Of a stretch of DNA of 40,471 bases, positions 18,979-27,434 are shown in pieces. The notes below the pieces were generated by a model, which did not search any database, had not been told where the DNA came from, and worked only from the letters and a program-made list of their open reading frames with translations. The stretch is taken from positions 1 to 40,471 of the forward strand of contig NZ_JACJRE010000065.1 of NCBI RefSeq assembly GCF_014697075.1. Direction: 5' to 3'. Position numbers and translations under genes: made by a program. How positions within the stretch are numbered: the stretch's first letter is position 1; every line of letters begins with the position of its first letter. This DNA comes from Tolypothrix sp. FACHB-123 (GTDB lineage: Bacteria; Cyanobacteriota; Cyanobacteriia; Cyanobacteriales; Nostocaceae).

Positions 18979-19578
18979 CTAAATTTGCAACACGAGGTAG
19001 ACAAAGTAAAAAAAAGTTTCCCGTATCAGAAACTCTATCTGACTGCGGAAACTACTATAGCGAGTAGTAGGTGTAGGTGATGGATATGCATCCATGTCTA
19101 AATTTCTAGCCATCAGTACTGCTCTTTTCATATGCAATGGATCGCTGACAATCAGAAATTTATTTAATTTGGAATTATAGGCTACAGAACGAGCATTTTT
19201 GAGATTTTGGTAAGTCGTGCGCGATTCTGTTTCAGTGAGAATATCATTTAATTTTACTTGTCTTGCTAAAGCATAATTTTTGCCAATTATTGCTTCCGCA
19301 GCTTCATTAGGTTCGCCAACTCCGCCAGTAAAAATTATTTTATTAATCTGCTGATTTTGATACAAATTAATTGCGTGATTTATTCTTTCACGAAATACGG
19401 GAGATGGTTCTTCTCCCCAAACGGCTGCGCCTAAAACAATGGCTGCTTCTGCTTTAGCCGTATAAGTTTGATTACCATACAAATAAATACTGATAGCTGT
19501 AGATGCGATCGCTAGTGATAAAGCAGATATGAAAGCTAGTAAAATCAGTATCAGCCATCGTTTTTGTGATTTTGTCAT
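18979..19578 (-). CDS. YdcF/SanA-like DUF218 membrane-anchored protein
   Basis: The 199-residue protein has an N-terminal membrane helix (about 9-31) followed by a DUF218 domain. The domain is marked by 'AIVLGAAVWGEEPSPVFRERINHAINLYQNQQINKIIFTGG', then 'NEAAEAIIGKNYAL', 'ESRTTYQNLKNAR', and 'FLIVSDPLHMKRAVLMARNL'. These are the conserved Gly, Arg, Glu and His positions of the SanA/YdcF/ElyC group. Related proteins influence cell-envelope integrity (SanA with vancomycin tolerance, ElyC with peptidoglycan); the enzymatic reaction is not settled. It is probably a periplasm-facing envelope protein. Repeats of caacagt type precede the gene at 19580-19630. Confidence 0.85.
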   Translation of the reverse strand: MTKSQKRWLILILLAFISALSLAIASTAISIYLYGNQTYTAKAEAAIVLGAAVWGEEPSPVFRERINHAINLYQNQQINKIIFTGGVGEPNEAAEAIIGKNYALARQVKLNDILTETESRTTYQNLKNARSVAYNSKLNKFLIVSDPLHMKRAVLMARNLDMDAYPSPTPTTRYSSFRSQIEFLIRETFFYFVYLVLQI

Positions 19579-19632
19579 TGGTCAATAGTCAACACTTCAA
19601 CAAGTTCAGTGACCGCAGTCAACAGTTAACCA

Positions 19633-20664
19633 TCAACAATTTTCTACCAAATTCCAGAAATAGCCATCGGGCGAACGGAAGGAGAAACTCATCTCGCCAA
19701 ATTCGTTACTAATGATGTTAGTTATATTTTGGGCTGAACTTTGGCGAATGCGATCGCAATATTTTTCAATTCCCCGCACTCTGTAGGTATATAATGACAT
19801 TCCCAGGCTACCGGGTTGTGCGGATTCAAAGCGTGACTCTAAATTGATGCTTTCGGGGAAGCGAACAATGTAAAGTCTACCACTGCGAGCAGCCATGAAG
19901 TCATAAACAGAAGAACGCGGGTCATCAAAGGCGGTAACAATAAATTTTTCCCCAGGATTGAGGTCAAAAATATCACGCCCTGCTGGGGAAGCTTCATAGG
20001 TAGTTTCGACATCATCCCGTACACGCAACAAACCCAAAACATCTTCGTAAAAATTCAAGGTTTCTTTGCTGTCATCTTGAACAATTAACCCCATGTGGGT
20101 AAACTGGCTAGTCTTAAATGTTGCATTAGAGTTAATTTGTCCATAATGAGGCATTGTATAACCAAATCTTTGGAAGAAAACTTGTCTTGATAACGGTTGT
20201 AATAATAATATTTCCCGCACCCCAACCGCAGGTTCAGTAAAAGGTTGGCTTTTTCTTTCCTTGTTATAAATTATTTCCCAATAAGGATGTGTGTAGCGAA
20301 TATCCCAACCAGCAGCTTTTGCTTCATCGGCATGATTTAAAATAGTTAATGTATCAGCAGTTAAGGCTGTCGCCCAACGATTTCCTTTAATTTTCATGGA
20401 AGCTGTTCCTAATCCCTGATTGATGGGATTTTGCCAAATCATCAAGCGAATTAATCCATGATCTGCATCTTGGTGATAAAGGCGAATTGAGCGTAAAGAC
20501 GAATTTACACCATATAATTGCTTGGCAATATCAACAGATAATTCCCCAACTTTACCAATTCGATAGCCAAATTGTTCCCAATATTGAATTGCATAAATTG
20601 GGTCTGTAATCCCAATACATACTTCGTATATACCTGCAATTGCAGTTTGTTGACCCTGATTCAT
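19633..20664 (-). CDS. VOC (glyoxalase/bleomycin-resistance fold) family protein, two modules
   Basis: The 343-residue protein contains two vicinal-oxygen-chelate units. The first (about 8-140) has 'IAGIYEVCIGITDPIYAIQYWEQFGYRIG', a typical beta-alpha-beta entry, and the second (about 190-340) has 'FTHMGLIVQDDSKETLNFYEDVLGLL' and ends 'EFGEMSFSFRSPDGYFWNLVEN'. Metal-type residues are visible (His in 'FTHMG', Glu in 'FWNLVEN'), so it may be a metal-dependent lyase or dioxygenase. The substrate cannot be deduced. No signal peptide is present. The gene is on the same strand as the DUF218 gene with about 55 bp between, so a shared transcript is possible. The ATG at 20664 has no clear ribosome site; an alternative downstream start is not obvious. 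Confidence 0.8.
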   Translation of the reverse strand: MNQGQQTAIAGIYEVCIGITDPIYAIQYWEQFGYRIGKVGELSVDIAKQLYGVNSSLRSIRLYHQDADHGLIRLMIWQNPINQGLGTASMKIKGNRWATALTADTLTILNHADEAKAAGWDIRYTHPYWEIIYNKERKSQPFTEPAVGVREILLLQPLSRQVFFQRFGYTMPHYGQINSNATFKTSQFTHMGLIVQDDSKETLNFYEDVLGLLRVRDDVETTYEASPAGRDIFDLNPGEKFIVTAFDDPRSSVYDFMAARSGRLYIVRFPESINLESRFESAQPGSLGMSLYTYRVRGIEKYCDRIRQSSAQNITNIISNEFGEMSFSFRSPDGYFWNLVENC

Positions 20665-20718
20665 ATATTTTGATTAAGGAAGGGGGAAAAAACCATTGAA
20701 AACTGACAACTAGCCAAA

Positions 20719-21783
20719 TTAGCTATTTTTGGGTTTACGCAACTTTTGGGAGAGGATGGGGCCGAGAATTTGGTTCAGGCTACGCAATTGTTCTGCTGTA
20801 CCCATGCAGATAAGAGTATCTCCTGGCATTAAGACTGTATCACCAGTAGGGCCGCCAATTAAGTTACCATCAGTGCGACGAATTGCTAAGACTAAAGCAC
20901 CTGTTTGCGATCGCAATTTCGCTTTTTGTAGGGTTTGTCCCACAAACGGACAAAAAGCTGGTTCTAGGAGAAATTCTTCCATGTACAATTGGCGATCGGA
21001 ACCGGAAAGGATACCATCGACAAAATCTAAAATTTGGGGTCTGAGGGCAGCAGCGGCCATTCGCTTTCCTCCAGTAATATAAGGAGAAATCACCGCATCT
21101 GCACCACCGCGCTGTAATTTTTGTAACGCTTCTTCTGTGCTAGCTCTGGCGATCGCTCTGATGCCTGGATTTAGTGTTTTTGCTGATAAAACTGTGTATA
21201 AATTTTCTGCATCAGAAGGCAGTGCGGCAACAATACAAATCGCTCTTTCTATACCAACTCTTACCAGGGATTCATCTAATGTGGCATCTCCTTGGTATGC
21301 TATGTAACCTTCTGTTTGCGCTCTTTGCACAGATTCCAGCTCGGAATCAATGACAACGAAGGCCACGCCTTCTGCCCGAAATTCTTTGGCTATTTGGCGT
21401 CCTGTCCGACTAAATCCACAAATGATGTAATGTCCTGTTAAGGATTCCATTAAACGCCTCTGTTGCCTAAGTCGAATTCCTTCTTGAAAGTAGCCTTCAA
21501 TTACTGCTTGAGTAAATCTATTGACAATGTAACCGATATTGATTACACCCATCAAAATTAAGGCAATAGTAAATAATCTACCGCGACTGCCGAGGGGATG
21601 GGTTTCGCCATATCCCACAGTAGCCAAGGTAATTACCGTCATGTAAGCAGCATCTTCCCATGACCAACCCTCCACCAGACAGTACCATAAAGTCCCAATC
21701 ACGAAAACACAGCCGAGAGCGATCGCCCCTGCCATCAACTCCTGTTGGATACGTTGATATTTTTGCTCAGGCATTGAATACAC
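20719..21783 (-). CDS. Potassium channel with RCK (TrkA-N/TrkA-C) domain
   Basis: The 354-residue protein is an MthK/Kch-like K+ channel. An outer helix (about 17-35) precedes a pore loop with the K+ selectivity filter TVGYGE (55-60) and an inner helix (about 70-92). A Rossmann RCK domain (about 117-240) begins 'GHYIICGFSRTGRQIAKEF', the nucleotide-binding GxxxxG entry, and a TrkA-C domain (about 270-345) ends the chain. It conducts K+ in the inner membrane and is likely gated by ligand binding to RCK. The start is uncertain: GTG at 21783 has an AGGGGTG-like site about 9 bases upstream, while ATG at 21774 lies inside. The gene is divergent from argD. Confidence 0.92.
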   Translation of the reverse strand: MYSMPEQKYQRIQQELMAGAIALGCVFVIGTLWYCLVEGWSWEDAAYMTVITLATVGYGETHPLGSRGRLFTIALILMGVINIGYIVNRFTQAVIEGYFQEGIRLRQQRRLMESLTGHYIICGFSRTGRQIAKEFRAEGVAFVVIDSELESVQRAQTEGYIAYQGDATLDESLVRVGIERAICIVAALPSDAENLYTVLSAKTLNPGIRAIARASTEEALQKLQRGGADAVISPYITGGKRMAAAALRPQILDFVDGILSGSDRQLYMEEFLLEPAFCPFVGQTLQKAKLRSQTGALVLAIRRTDGNLIGGPTGDTVLMPGDTLICMGTAEQLRSLNQILGPILSQKLRKPKNS

Positions 21784-21982
21784 AATTTTTTCACCCCTGC
21801 GACTGGTAAGAAAAACAATATTTAACCAAAGGTAATCCTAAAAATTCATAATTCATATTTAGTACTTTTTGTCAATGTATAACTTTAAAAATATGAGTTG
21901 CAGAAAATAGTCGATATTTTTGAGAAATTTCTACGACACTAGTAGATAACTATACGATTAAAGATTTTCTTAAGGAGCGGTA

Positions 21983-23266
21983 GTGAGCATACAAAGTTTA
22001 GTTGAAGCAGCCACCAACCCCCCAAAGTCTGATTCGTTGCCATCAAGCCCTTTTGATGCCAACAGCTTTGATGCAGCGGTGATGTCTACTTATGCTCGAT
22101 TTCCCCTAGCCTTAGAACGGGGTGCAGGATGCCGAGTTTGGGATACTGAAGGGCGGGAATATTTGGACTTTGTGGCGGGAATTGCCACTTGTACCTTGGG
22201 ACATGCCCACCCAGCTATGGTAGAAGCAGTAACAAGCCAAATCCAAAGGCTGCATCATGTCTCGAATTTGTACTACATTCGCGAACAAGGTGAATTGGCA
22301 AAATGGTTGATTCAACATTCCTGCGCCGATCGCGTCTTTTTCTGTAATTCTGGTGCGGAAGCTAACGAAGCCGCAATTAAACTGGCGCGGAAATACGCCC
22401 ATACTGTCTTAGAAATTGAACGACCAATTATTTTAACCGCTAATGCTAGTTTTCACGGCCGGACTTTAGCCACAATTACGGCTACAGGGCAACCCAAGTA
22501 TCAAAAATACTTCGATCCCTTGGTTCCTGGGTTTCATTATGTGCCTTACAACGATATTGGCGCTATAGAAGCGGCAATTAGCGAACTCGATGAAGGCGAT
22601 TACCGTGTAGCAGCAATATTATTAGAACCATTACAAGGAGAAGGCGGCGTGCGTCCAGGCGATCGCGCCTACTTCCAAAAATTGCGGCAAATTTGTGACG
22701 AAACTGGCATTTTGTTGATTTTTGACGAAGTGCAAGTTGGAATGGGACGCACCGGTAAATTATGGGGTTACGAAACTCTCGGCGTAGAACCGGATATTTT
22801 CACCAGCGCGAAGGGATTAGGTGGTGGTATCCCCATCGGTGCCATGATGAGTAAGAAATTCTGCGATGTCTTCCAGCCAGGAGAACACGCCAGCACCTTT
22901 GGCGGTAATCCCTTTGCTTGTGGAGTCGCCCTGAGTGTCTGTCAGACATTAGAGAAAGACAATATCTTACAGAATGTCGAACAACGGGGTGAACAACTGC
23001 GTGAAGGACTAAGAGCGATCGCTGCTAAAAATCCTCATCTCATCGCCGATGTTCGCGGCTGGGGCTTAATTAATGGTATGGAATTGCAAGCGGATATCGA
23101 GCTAACAGCAGCTGAGATTGTCAAAGTTGCGATCGCTGAAGGTGTATTGCTTGTACCAGCCGGGCCCAAAGTTCTGCGGTTTGTACCACCATTAATTGTC
23201 ACAGAAGCAGAAGTTAACACAGCCTTGCAAGCCGTAGAAAAAGCACTAGCAACGCTGACAGTTTAG
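21983..23266 (+). CDS. argD: Acetylornithine aminotransferase
   Basis: The 427-residue class-III PLP aminotransferase converts N-acetylglutamate semialdehyde to N-acetylornithine in arginine synthesis. PLP residues are visible: 'CNSGAEANEAAIKLARK' (121-137), 'SFHGRTLATI' (156-165), Asp248 in 'LIFDEVQVGMGRTG' and Lys277 in 'TSAKGLGGGIPIGAM'. The length is family-typical, with an N-terminal extension of about 25 residues common in cyanobacteria. The GTG at 21983 is the start, following a good TAAGGAG site. The TAG stop overlaps the first base of a gggcatt heptamer run. Class-III enzymes can be confused with ornithine or GABA aminotransferases, but the size and 'DEVQVGMGRTG' fit argD best. Confidence 0.93.
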   Translation: MSIQSLVEAATNPPKSDSLPSSPFDANSFDAAVMSTYARFPLALERGAGCRVWDTEGREYLDFVAGIATCTLGHAHPAMVEAVTSQIQRLHHVSNLYYIREQGELAKWLIQHSCADRVFFCNSGAEANEAAIKLARKYAHTVLEIERPIILTANASFHGRTLATITATGQPKYQKYFDPLVPGFHYVPYNDIGAIEAAISELDEGDYRVAAILLEPLQGEGGVRPGDRAYFQKLRQICDETGILLIFDEVQVGMGRTGKLWGYETLGVEPDIFTSAKGLGGGIPIGAMMSKKFCDVFQPGEHASTFGGNPFACGVALSVCQTLEKDNILQNVEQRGEQLREGLRAIAAKNPHLIADVRGWGLINGMELQADIELTAAEIVKVAIAEGVLLVPAGPKVLRFVPPLIVTEAEVNTALQAVEKALATLTV

Positions 23267-23297
23267 GGCATTGGGCATGGGGGCATTGGGCATGGGA
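23266..23297. repeat. gggcatt/gggcatg heptamer run at the argD 3' end
   Basis: The run reads gggcatt-gggcatg-g-gggcatt-gggcatg, and its first G is also the last base of the argD stop. It is one of several STRR runs starting exactly at gene ends; the rest of the gap to 23430 holds no gene. Confidence 0.75.
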
Positions 23298-23430
23298 GAT
23301 TTATCTTCCTTGTCCTCCCTAGCCCCTAGCCCCTATTTTCACTTGTGAAGACTATCAAAACTTCTGCACGTAAATCAAAAACAGGAGAGCATAATAACCA
23401 AGTAGCACAAAATTGCTGGGAGAAAACGCA

Positions 23431-24138
23431 ATGGTAGAAGATAATGGCTCAATTCGCACTCTATCAGTAGATATTGGTGGTAGTGGTGTCAAAGCTTTGG
23501 TTTTAGATGTTACAGGACAACCTGTAACCGAAAGGGGGCGTTTAGAAACACCCCAACCAGCGAAACCAGACACAGTAATTAATGCTATTGCAGTTTTAGC
23601 AGCTAATCAAGGTGAATTTCATCGCGTTTCCGTGGGTTTTCCTGGTGTGGTGCGCCACGGAGTCACGGAAACGGCGGTAAATTTAGATCGGGATTGGATC
23701 GGTTTTGATTTTCAAACAGCCTTAGCCAATAAATTAAATAAACCTGTACGGGTAATTAATGATGCCGATATGCAAGGGCTAGGTGCGATCGCAGGTAAAG
23801 GTGTGGAATTAGTGATTACTTTGGGTACAGGGTTTGGTTCCGCGTTATTTGTCGATGGTAAGCTAGTCCCGAATATGGAAATGGGGCACCATAAGTTCCG
23901 CAAAGGCGACACCTACGAAGAACAACTAGGGCGGGCAGCGTTAGAAAAAATTGGCGATAAAAAATGGAATCGACGCTTACAAAAAGCGATCGCTTCTTTA
24001 GAACATTTATTTAATTATGATTGCCTTTATATCGGTGGCGGTGAAGCCGTCCGCGTCAATCTCCAGCTACCCCTAAATGTCAAACTCATTCCCAATATTA
24101 CGGGTTTATTAGGCGGCATTGCTTTGTGGAGAGATTAG
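23431..24138 (+). CDS. ROK-family sugar kinase, polyphosphate glucokinase-like
   Basis: The 235-residue protein of the ROK / hexokinase-actin fold has a phosphate-1 loop 'VDIGGSGVKALVLD' (13-26), a catalytic Asp111 in 'RVINDADMQGLGA' and a phosphate-2 loop 'ITLGTGFGSALF' (129-140). The C-terminal adenosine motif is 'YIGGGEAVRV'. This is the shorter, non-zinc ROK type that includes polyphosphate glucokinases; substrate could be glucose with polyP or ATP as donor. The ATG at 23431 has a GGGAG site 9-10 bases upstream and gives the usual short N-terminus; a TTG at 23413 is unlikely. A gggcatt repeat starts directly after its stop codon. Confidence 0.85.
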   Translation: MVEDNGSIRTLSVDIGGSGVKALVLDVTGQPVTERGRLETPQPAKPDTVINAIAVLAANQGEFHRVSVGFPGVVRHGVTETAVNLDRDWIGFDFQTALANKLNKPVRVINDADMQGLGAIAGKGVELVITLGTGFGSALFVDGKLVPNMEMGHHKFRKGDTYEEQLGRAALEKIGDKKWNRRLQKAIASLEHLFNYDCLYIGGGEAVRVNLQLPLNVKLIPNITGLLGGIALWRD

Positions 24139-24287
24139 TTATTGGGCATTGGGCATTGGGAAGAAAACTCCCCACACTTCATCATCTCCCTCTTCCCCTT
24201 CCCTAATCCGGCCTAAGTCTGGCGAGAGATGAACTAAGCACAAATCGCGCCTATTGATTGAAGGGAAGGTGTTAAGAATAATTAACC

Positions 24288-25301
24288 ATGCAATTAAAAT
24301 CAATTGGTCAGCAGGTGGTAGCTATTGTTGGGGCTTCCAGCGGGATTGGGCGGGATACAGCAGTGAAGTTTGCCGAACGTGGCGCTAAGGTTGTAGTTGC
24401 TGCCCGTAGTGAACCAGGATTACAGTCTTTGGTGAATGAGATCCGCAATTTGGGCGGTGAAGCAACCTATATAATTGCCGATGTCAGTGATTTTCAGCAA
24501 GTAAAAGCGATCGCAGATAAAACTGTGGCAGAATACGGACGACTCGATACTTGGGTGCATACGGCTGCTACAGGTGTGATTGCTCCTTTTGAGAAAATTA
24601 CACCAGAGGAGTTTGCCAGAGTTGTAGATGTTACCTTAATGGGACAAGTATACGGAGCAATGGCAGCCCTACCCTATCTCAAACAAGAGGGACGGGGAGC
24701 GTTAATTCATATTTCCTCAATGGAAGGAAGGCGCAGTCTACCTTTACAAAGCCCCTATTCCACAGCCAAGCATGGTTTAGAAGGATTTCTTGATGCTTTG
24801 CGGGTAGAGTTACAACACGAAAAATGGCCGATTAGCGTCACATCCATACTGCCGGCAACAATTAATACTCCTTACTACAATAAAGTTCGCACCAAACTAG
24901 GGGTGAAGCCTACAGGAGTACCGCCATATTATCAACCGAGTTTGGTTAGTGATGCTATTCTCTACGCTGCTGAACATCCCACCCGTGATTTTGTCGTTGG
25001 GGATGCGGGCAAAATCTTAGATTTAGTGCAACGAGTTTCGCCAGCCTTAGCTGATTCTCTGCTATTGGCGATCGCATTTCAAGGACAGCGTACTAATGAG
25101 CCAAAATCAGCAGATGCACCCAACAATGTTTTTGCGCCAATTGCAGGCTATGACAAAGTTGAGGGAGATTTTAGAAACTTGTCCATACCCAGTTTCTTAG
25201 ATAATTTCGATAAAAATCCCCCATTGAAATGGGGTGCATTAGCAGTTGCAGCATTAGGTATTGCCACAGCTTTAGGCATATTTGGTAGGAATGAAATTTA
25301 A
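24288..25301 (+). CDS. Short-chain dehydrogenase/reductase with C-terminal membrane tail
   Basis: The 337-residue SDR has an NAD(P) motif GASSGIG (15-21), Asp65 in 'IIADVSD', an 'HTAATG' replacing the NNAG segment, and active-site Ser144, Tyr157 and Lys161 in 'SPYSTAKHG'. A long C-terminal part (about 240-337) with 'NNVFAPIAGYDKVEGDFR' ends in a hydrophobic stretch near 315-330. This suggests attachment to a membrane. Arg40-like residues in 'VVAARSEPGL' favour NADPH. The substrate is unknown. The gene follows the ROK kinase, with a gggcatt repeat between, and ends 40 bases before a strong hairpin. Similar proteins are common in cyanobacteria as 'SDR family oxidoreductase'. Confidence 0.9.
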   Translation: MQLKSIGQQVVAIVGASSGIGRDTAVKFAERGAKVVVAARSEPGLQSLVNEIRNLGGEATYIIADVSDFQQVKAIADKTVAEYGRLDTWVHTAATGVIAPFEKITPEEFARVVDVTLMGQVYGAMAALPYLKQEGRGALIHISSMEGRRSLPLQSPYSTAKHGLEGFLDALRVELQHEKWPISVTSILPATINTPYYNKVRTKLGVKPTGVPPYYQPSLVSDAILYAAEHPTRDFVVGDAGKILDLVQRVSPALADSLLLAIAFQGQRTNEPKSADAPNNVFAPIAGYDKVEGDFRNLSIPSFLDNFDKNPPLKWGALAVAALGIATALGIFGRNEI

Positions 25302-25340
25302 TTCAATTTCTCATTAATACAAGAGAACCTTAATTTTTAA

Positions 25341-25407
25341 AGTTCGTAATCAAGACTTTAGTTCTTTAAAATTCAGGACTAAATTCCTGAATACGAACTA
25401 ATTTTTT
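25341..25407 (+). terminator. Nested hairpin with T-run after the SDR gene
   Basis: The outer stem agttcgta (25341-25348) and tacgaact (25392-25399) encloses a second stem (tttagttct with aggactaaa), and a T-run follows at 25402-25407. The position 40 bases after the SDR stop fits transcription termination. Confidence 0.6.
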
Positions 25408-25464
25408 AAGAATTTTCAACATTTCTGTAATTAATACCAATTTTAAAAAAGAACGGAACCGATT

Positions 25465-25504
25465 GTAGGGGCAAGGCAGTGACTTGCCCTCAATAATATT
25501 ATTG
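25465..25504. repeat. gtaggggc hairpin repeat plus caataatattattg palindrome
   Basis: aggggcaag pairs with cttgccct (within 25465-25490), and the 14-base palindrome caataatattattg follows directly (25491-25504). The start 'gtaggggc' resembles the end of the 63-bp element at 4064 and 33028. The whole gap 25302-25692 contains repeats and no gene. Confidence 0.55.
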
Positions 25505-25692
25505 ATGTTTCGCTGACAAATGACTAATTACCAATGACCAATGACTAATAAATAATGAAAGCCCTCTCCTGTCAAAGACGCTATGCGTAGCTTGCTTCCC
25601 TGAAGAGGTACGCCATTTATCTTGAAATTACACCACCAGACGTAGAAACATTCTGATATCATCAATTTTGTCTAATTAATCCAAAATTGATT

Positions 25693-26589
25693 ATGCAAGC
25701 AAGCTTTTTTACTGCTGTGGCTTTACCTATTGCCTTAGCAATTATCATGCTAGGAATGGGTTTATCTCTTGTACCAGAAGATTTCCAACGTGTAAAGAAG
25801 TATCCGAAAGCTGTTTTAATTGGCTTAGTTAGTCAGTTAATTTTTTTACCTATTATTGGTTTCATCATTGCAACACTTGTACCCATGCAACCGACGATTG
25901 CTATGGGGTTAATGATAATCGCCCTGTGTCCAGGTGGCGTATCTTCAAATGTAATTACATTCCTTGCTAAAGGTGATGTTGCTCTTTCAGTCACTTTGAC
26001 AGCTTTTAGCAGTGTGATTACAGTATTTACAATTCCCATATTAGGAAATCTCGCGTATCAGCACTTCATCGGCCAAACTGCCGCGATCGCCTTACCAATT
26101 GGTGCCACAATATTACAAGTTTTCTTGATGACGCTTCTGCCTATAGGTTTAGGAATGGGAATAAGGCAGATATTGCCCGAAATCGCCCGTCGTCTAGAAA
26201 AAGTTACTAGCCGCCTAGCAGTTGCTTTCCTAGCCTTAATTATTCTCATCTTAATTATTCGTGAGTGGAATAGTCTCCCTGGCTTTATTATGCAAGTTGG
26301 CGTGGGTGTAGTGTTGTTAAATACTATATCTATGATTACAGGATTTTATACCAGCAAGTTATTTAACCTCAATTCTGCACAGCAAATCTGCATTGCTATT
26401 GAGGTGGGCATTCAAAATGGTACACTTGCGATCGCAATTACAGCCGGATTACTCAACAATCCTGATATGGCAATACCTGCGGCAATTTACAGTTTGTTTA
26501 TGAATGTCACAGGTTTGATTGCAATTAACTACGGTAGACAATTGGCTGTAACTAGTGCGGTTCAGGAACCTGTAGAGAGCCAGGTTTAG
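25693..26589 (+). CDS. Bile acid:sodium symporter (BASS) family transporter
   Basis: The 298-residue membrane protein with about nine helices carries the family motifs 'MIIALCPGGVSSNVITFLAKGDVALSVTLTAFSSV' (about 73-107), a broken-helix sodium site, and 'CIAIEVGIQNGTLAIAI' (about 235-251). BASS carriers move organic anions with Na+; plant and cyanobacterial relatives import pyruvate or bicarbonate-like substrates, but the BASS branch here cannot be fixed by eye. The ATG at 25693 is preferred to the TTG at 25687. The gene converges on the SH3b protein gene at 26710-27249. Confidence 0.88.
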   Translation: MQASFFTAVALPIALAIIMLGMGLSLVPEDFQRVKKYPKAVLIGLVSQLIFLPIIGFIIATLVPMQPTIAMGLMIIALCPGGVSSNVITFLAKGDVALSVTLTAFSSVITVFTIPILGNLAYQHFIGQTAAIALPIGATILQVFLMTLLPIGLGMGIRQILPEIARRLEKVTSRLAVAFLALIILILIIREWNSLPGFIMQVGVGVVLLNTISMITGFYTSKLFNLNSAQQICIAIEVGIQNGTLAIAITAGLLNNPDMAIPAAIYSLFMNVTGLIAINYGRQLAVTSAVQEPVESQV

Positions 26590-26709
26590 CTGGGTTTCCA
26601 GTTATTTCTTTAAAAGATAGCTAAAGATAGGCCCCCTCAGGGGATTGGGAGAGGGGGTATAAAGAACAATCTCATTAAATAAATTGGGTAATTTATTCTC
26701 TGGAAGTTC

Positions 26710-27249
26710 CTAATGTGTTGGACAGGTGATAATACATCCTTGCGGCCAGATTGATAGCAAGTCTTCTCGCACCCAACCACTAACATTATTGGGGAACTGG
26801 ATGCGATACCAACGGTATTGACCCGCTTTTTGAAAGGAATCTTCAACGCTTACCAAATCACCTGACACAGCACTGTACAAAACTTTGCTGTTTAAGTTAG
26901 GCGAGGAGCGCACATTAATTGTATATCCACGTTCCCCAGCTATGGTTGCATAACGCTTCTGGCTTGGCTGAAACCTGACTAAATCGCCACGTATCCAACC
27001 TTTTGCCTTCTTTCCTCTGTTTGGTTGCACGTAATACCAGTAACTGCCATCATCGCCTACGGTAATATTTAAAACTTCTACATTACTACCCAATGCTAAA
27101 ACATCCGCGACGGTTGCTGTCAAAGAGGCGCTAGTTCGCAAATTGCTATCAGTCGTTAAGGTTGCTGGACGAGCTATTGCAGGTAATACCGTATTCATAA
27201 ATGTGCCAACAGTCAACAATACTGCTGCCAACTTTGTTTTTATACCCAT
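26710..27249 (-). CDS. Secreted protein with two bacterial SH3 domains
   Basis: The 179-residue protein has a signal peptide (about 1-26, 'LAAVLLTVGTFMNTVLPAIARP'). An SH3b repeat (about 28-90) has 'TTDSNLRTSASLTATVADVLALGSNVEVLNI...GWIRGDLVRF', and a second (about 98-165) has 'GYTINVRSSPNLNSKVLYSAVSGDLVSVED...GWVREDLLSIWP'. Both show the 'N-(L/V)-R-(T/S)-(S/A)' signature. No enzyme domain is attached, so it is likely a cell-wall or peptide-binding factor in the periplasm or outside. Two Cys in the tail (QGCIITCPTH) may bond. A heptapeptide-like spacing is not seen. Confidence 0.85.
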   Translation of the reverse strand: MGIKTKLAAVLLTVGTFMNTVLPAIARPATLTTDSNLRTSASLTATVADVLALGSNVEVLNITVGDDGSYWYYVQPNRGKKAKGWIRGDLVRFQPSQKRYATIAGERGYTINVRSSPNLNSKVLYSAVSGDLVSVEDSFQKAGQYRWYRIQFPNNVSGWVREDLLSIWPQGCIITCPTH

Positions 27250-27358
27250 AAATTCCCCAGAAAATATTTGATAACCAAAGAATAAAATCGAACTGGCAAG
27301 TCACTTGCACTAAATATAAATACATAGGTAATTAATGATTTTCCGCAAAAGCGAAACT

Positions 27359-27388
27359 GTTGACCCTGAGCGTAGTCGAAGGGTCAAC
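27359..27388. repeat. Hairpin repeat gttgaccct...agggtcaac
   Basis: The arms are exact 9-base complements around 'gagcgtagtcga'. It has the same core as the hairpins at 674 and 39252 and lies in the gap between the SH3b and protease genes. Confidence 0.7.
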
Positions 27389-27434
27389 AGTCAACAATAA
27401 CAAGGGAATATTTTTTTACTGAGAAAGTCCCTAG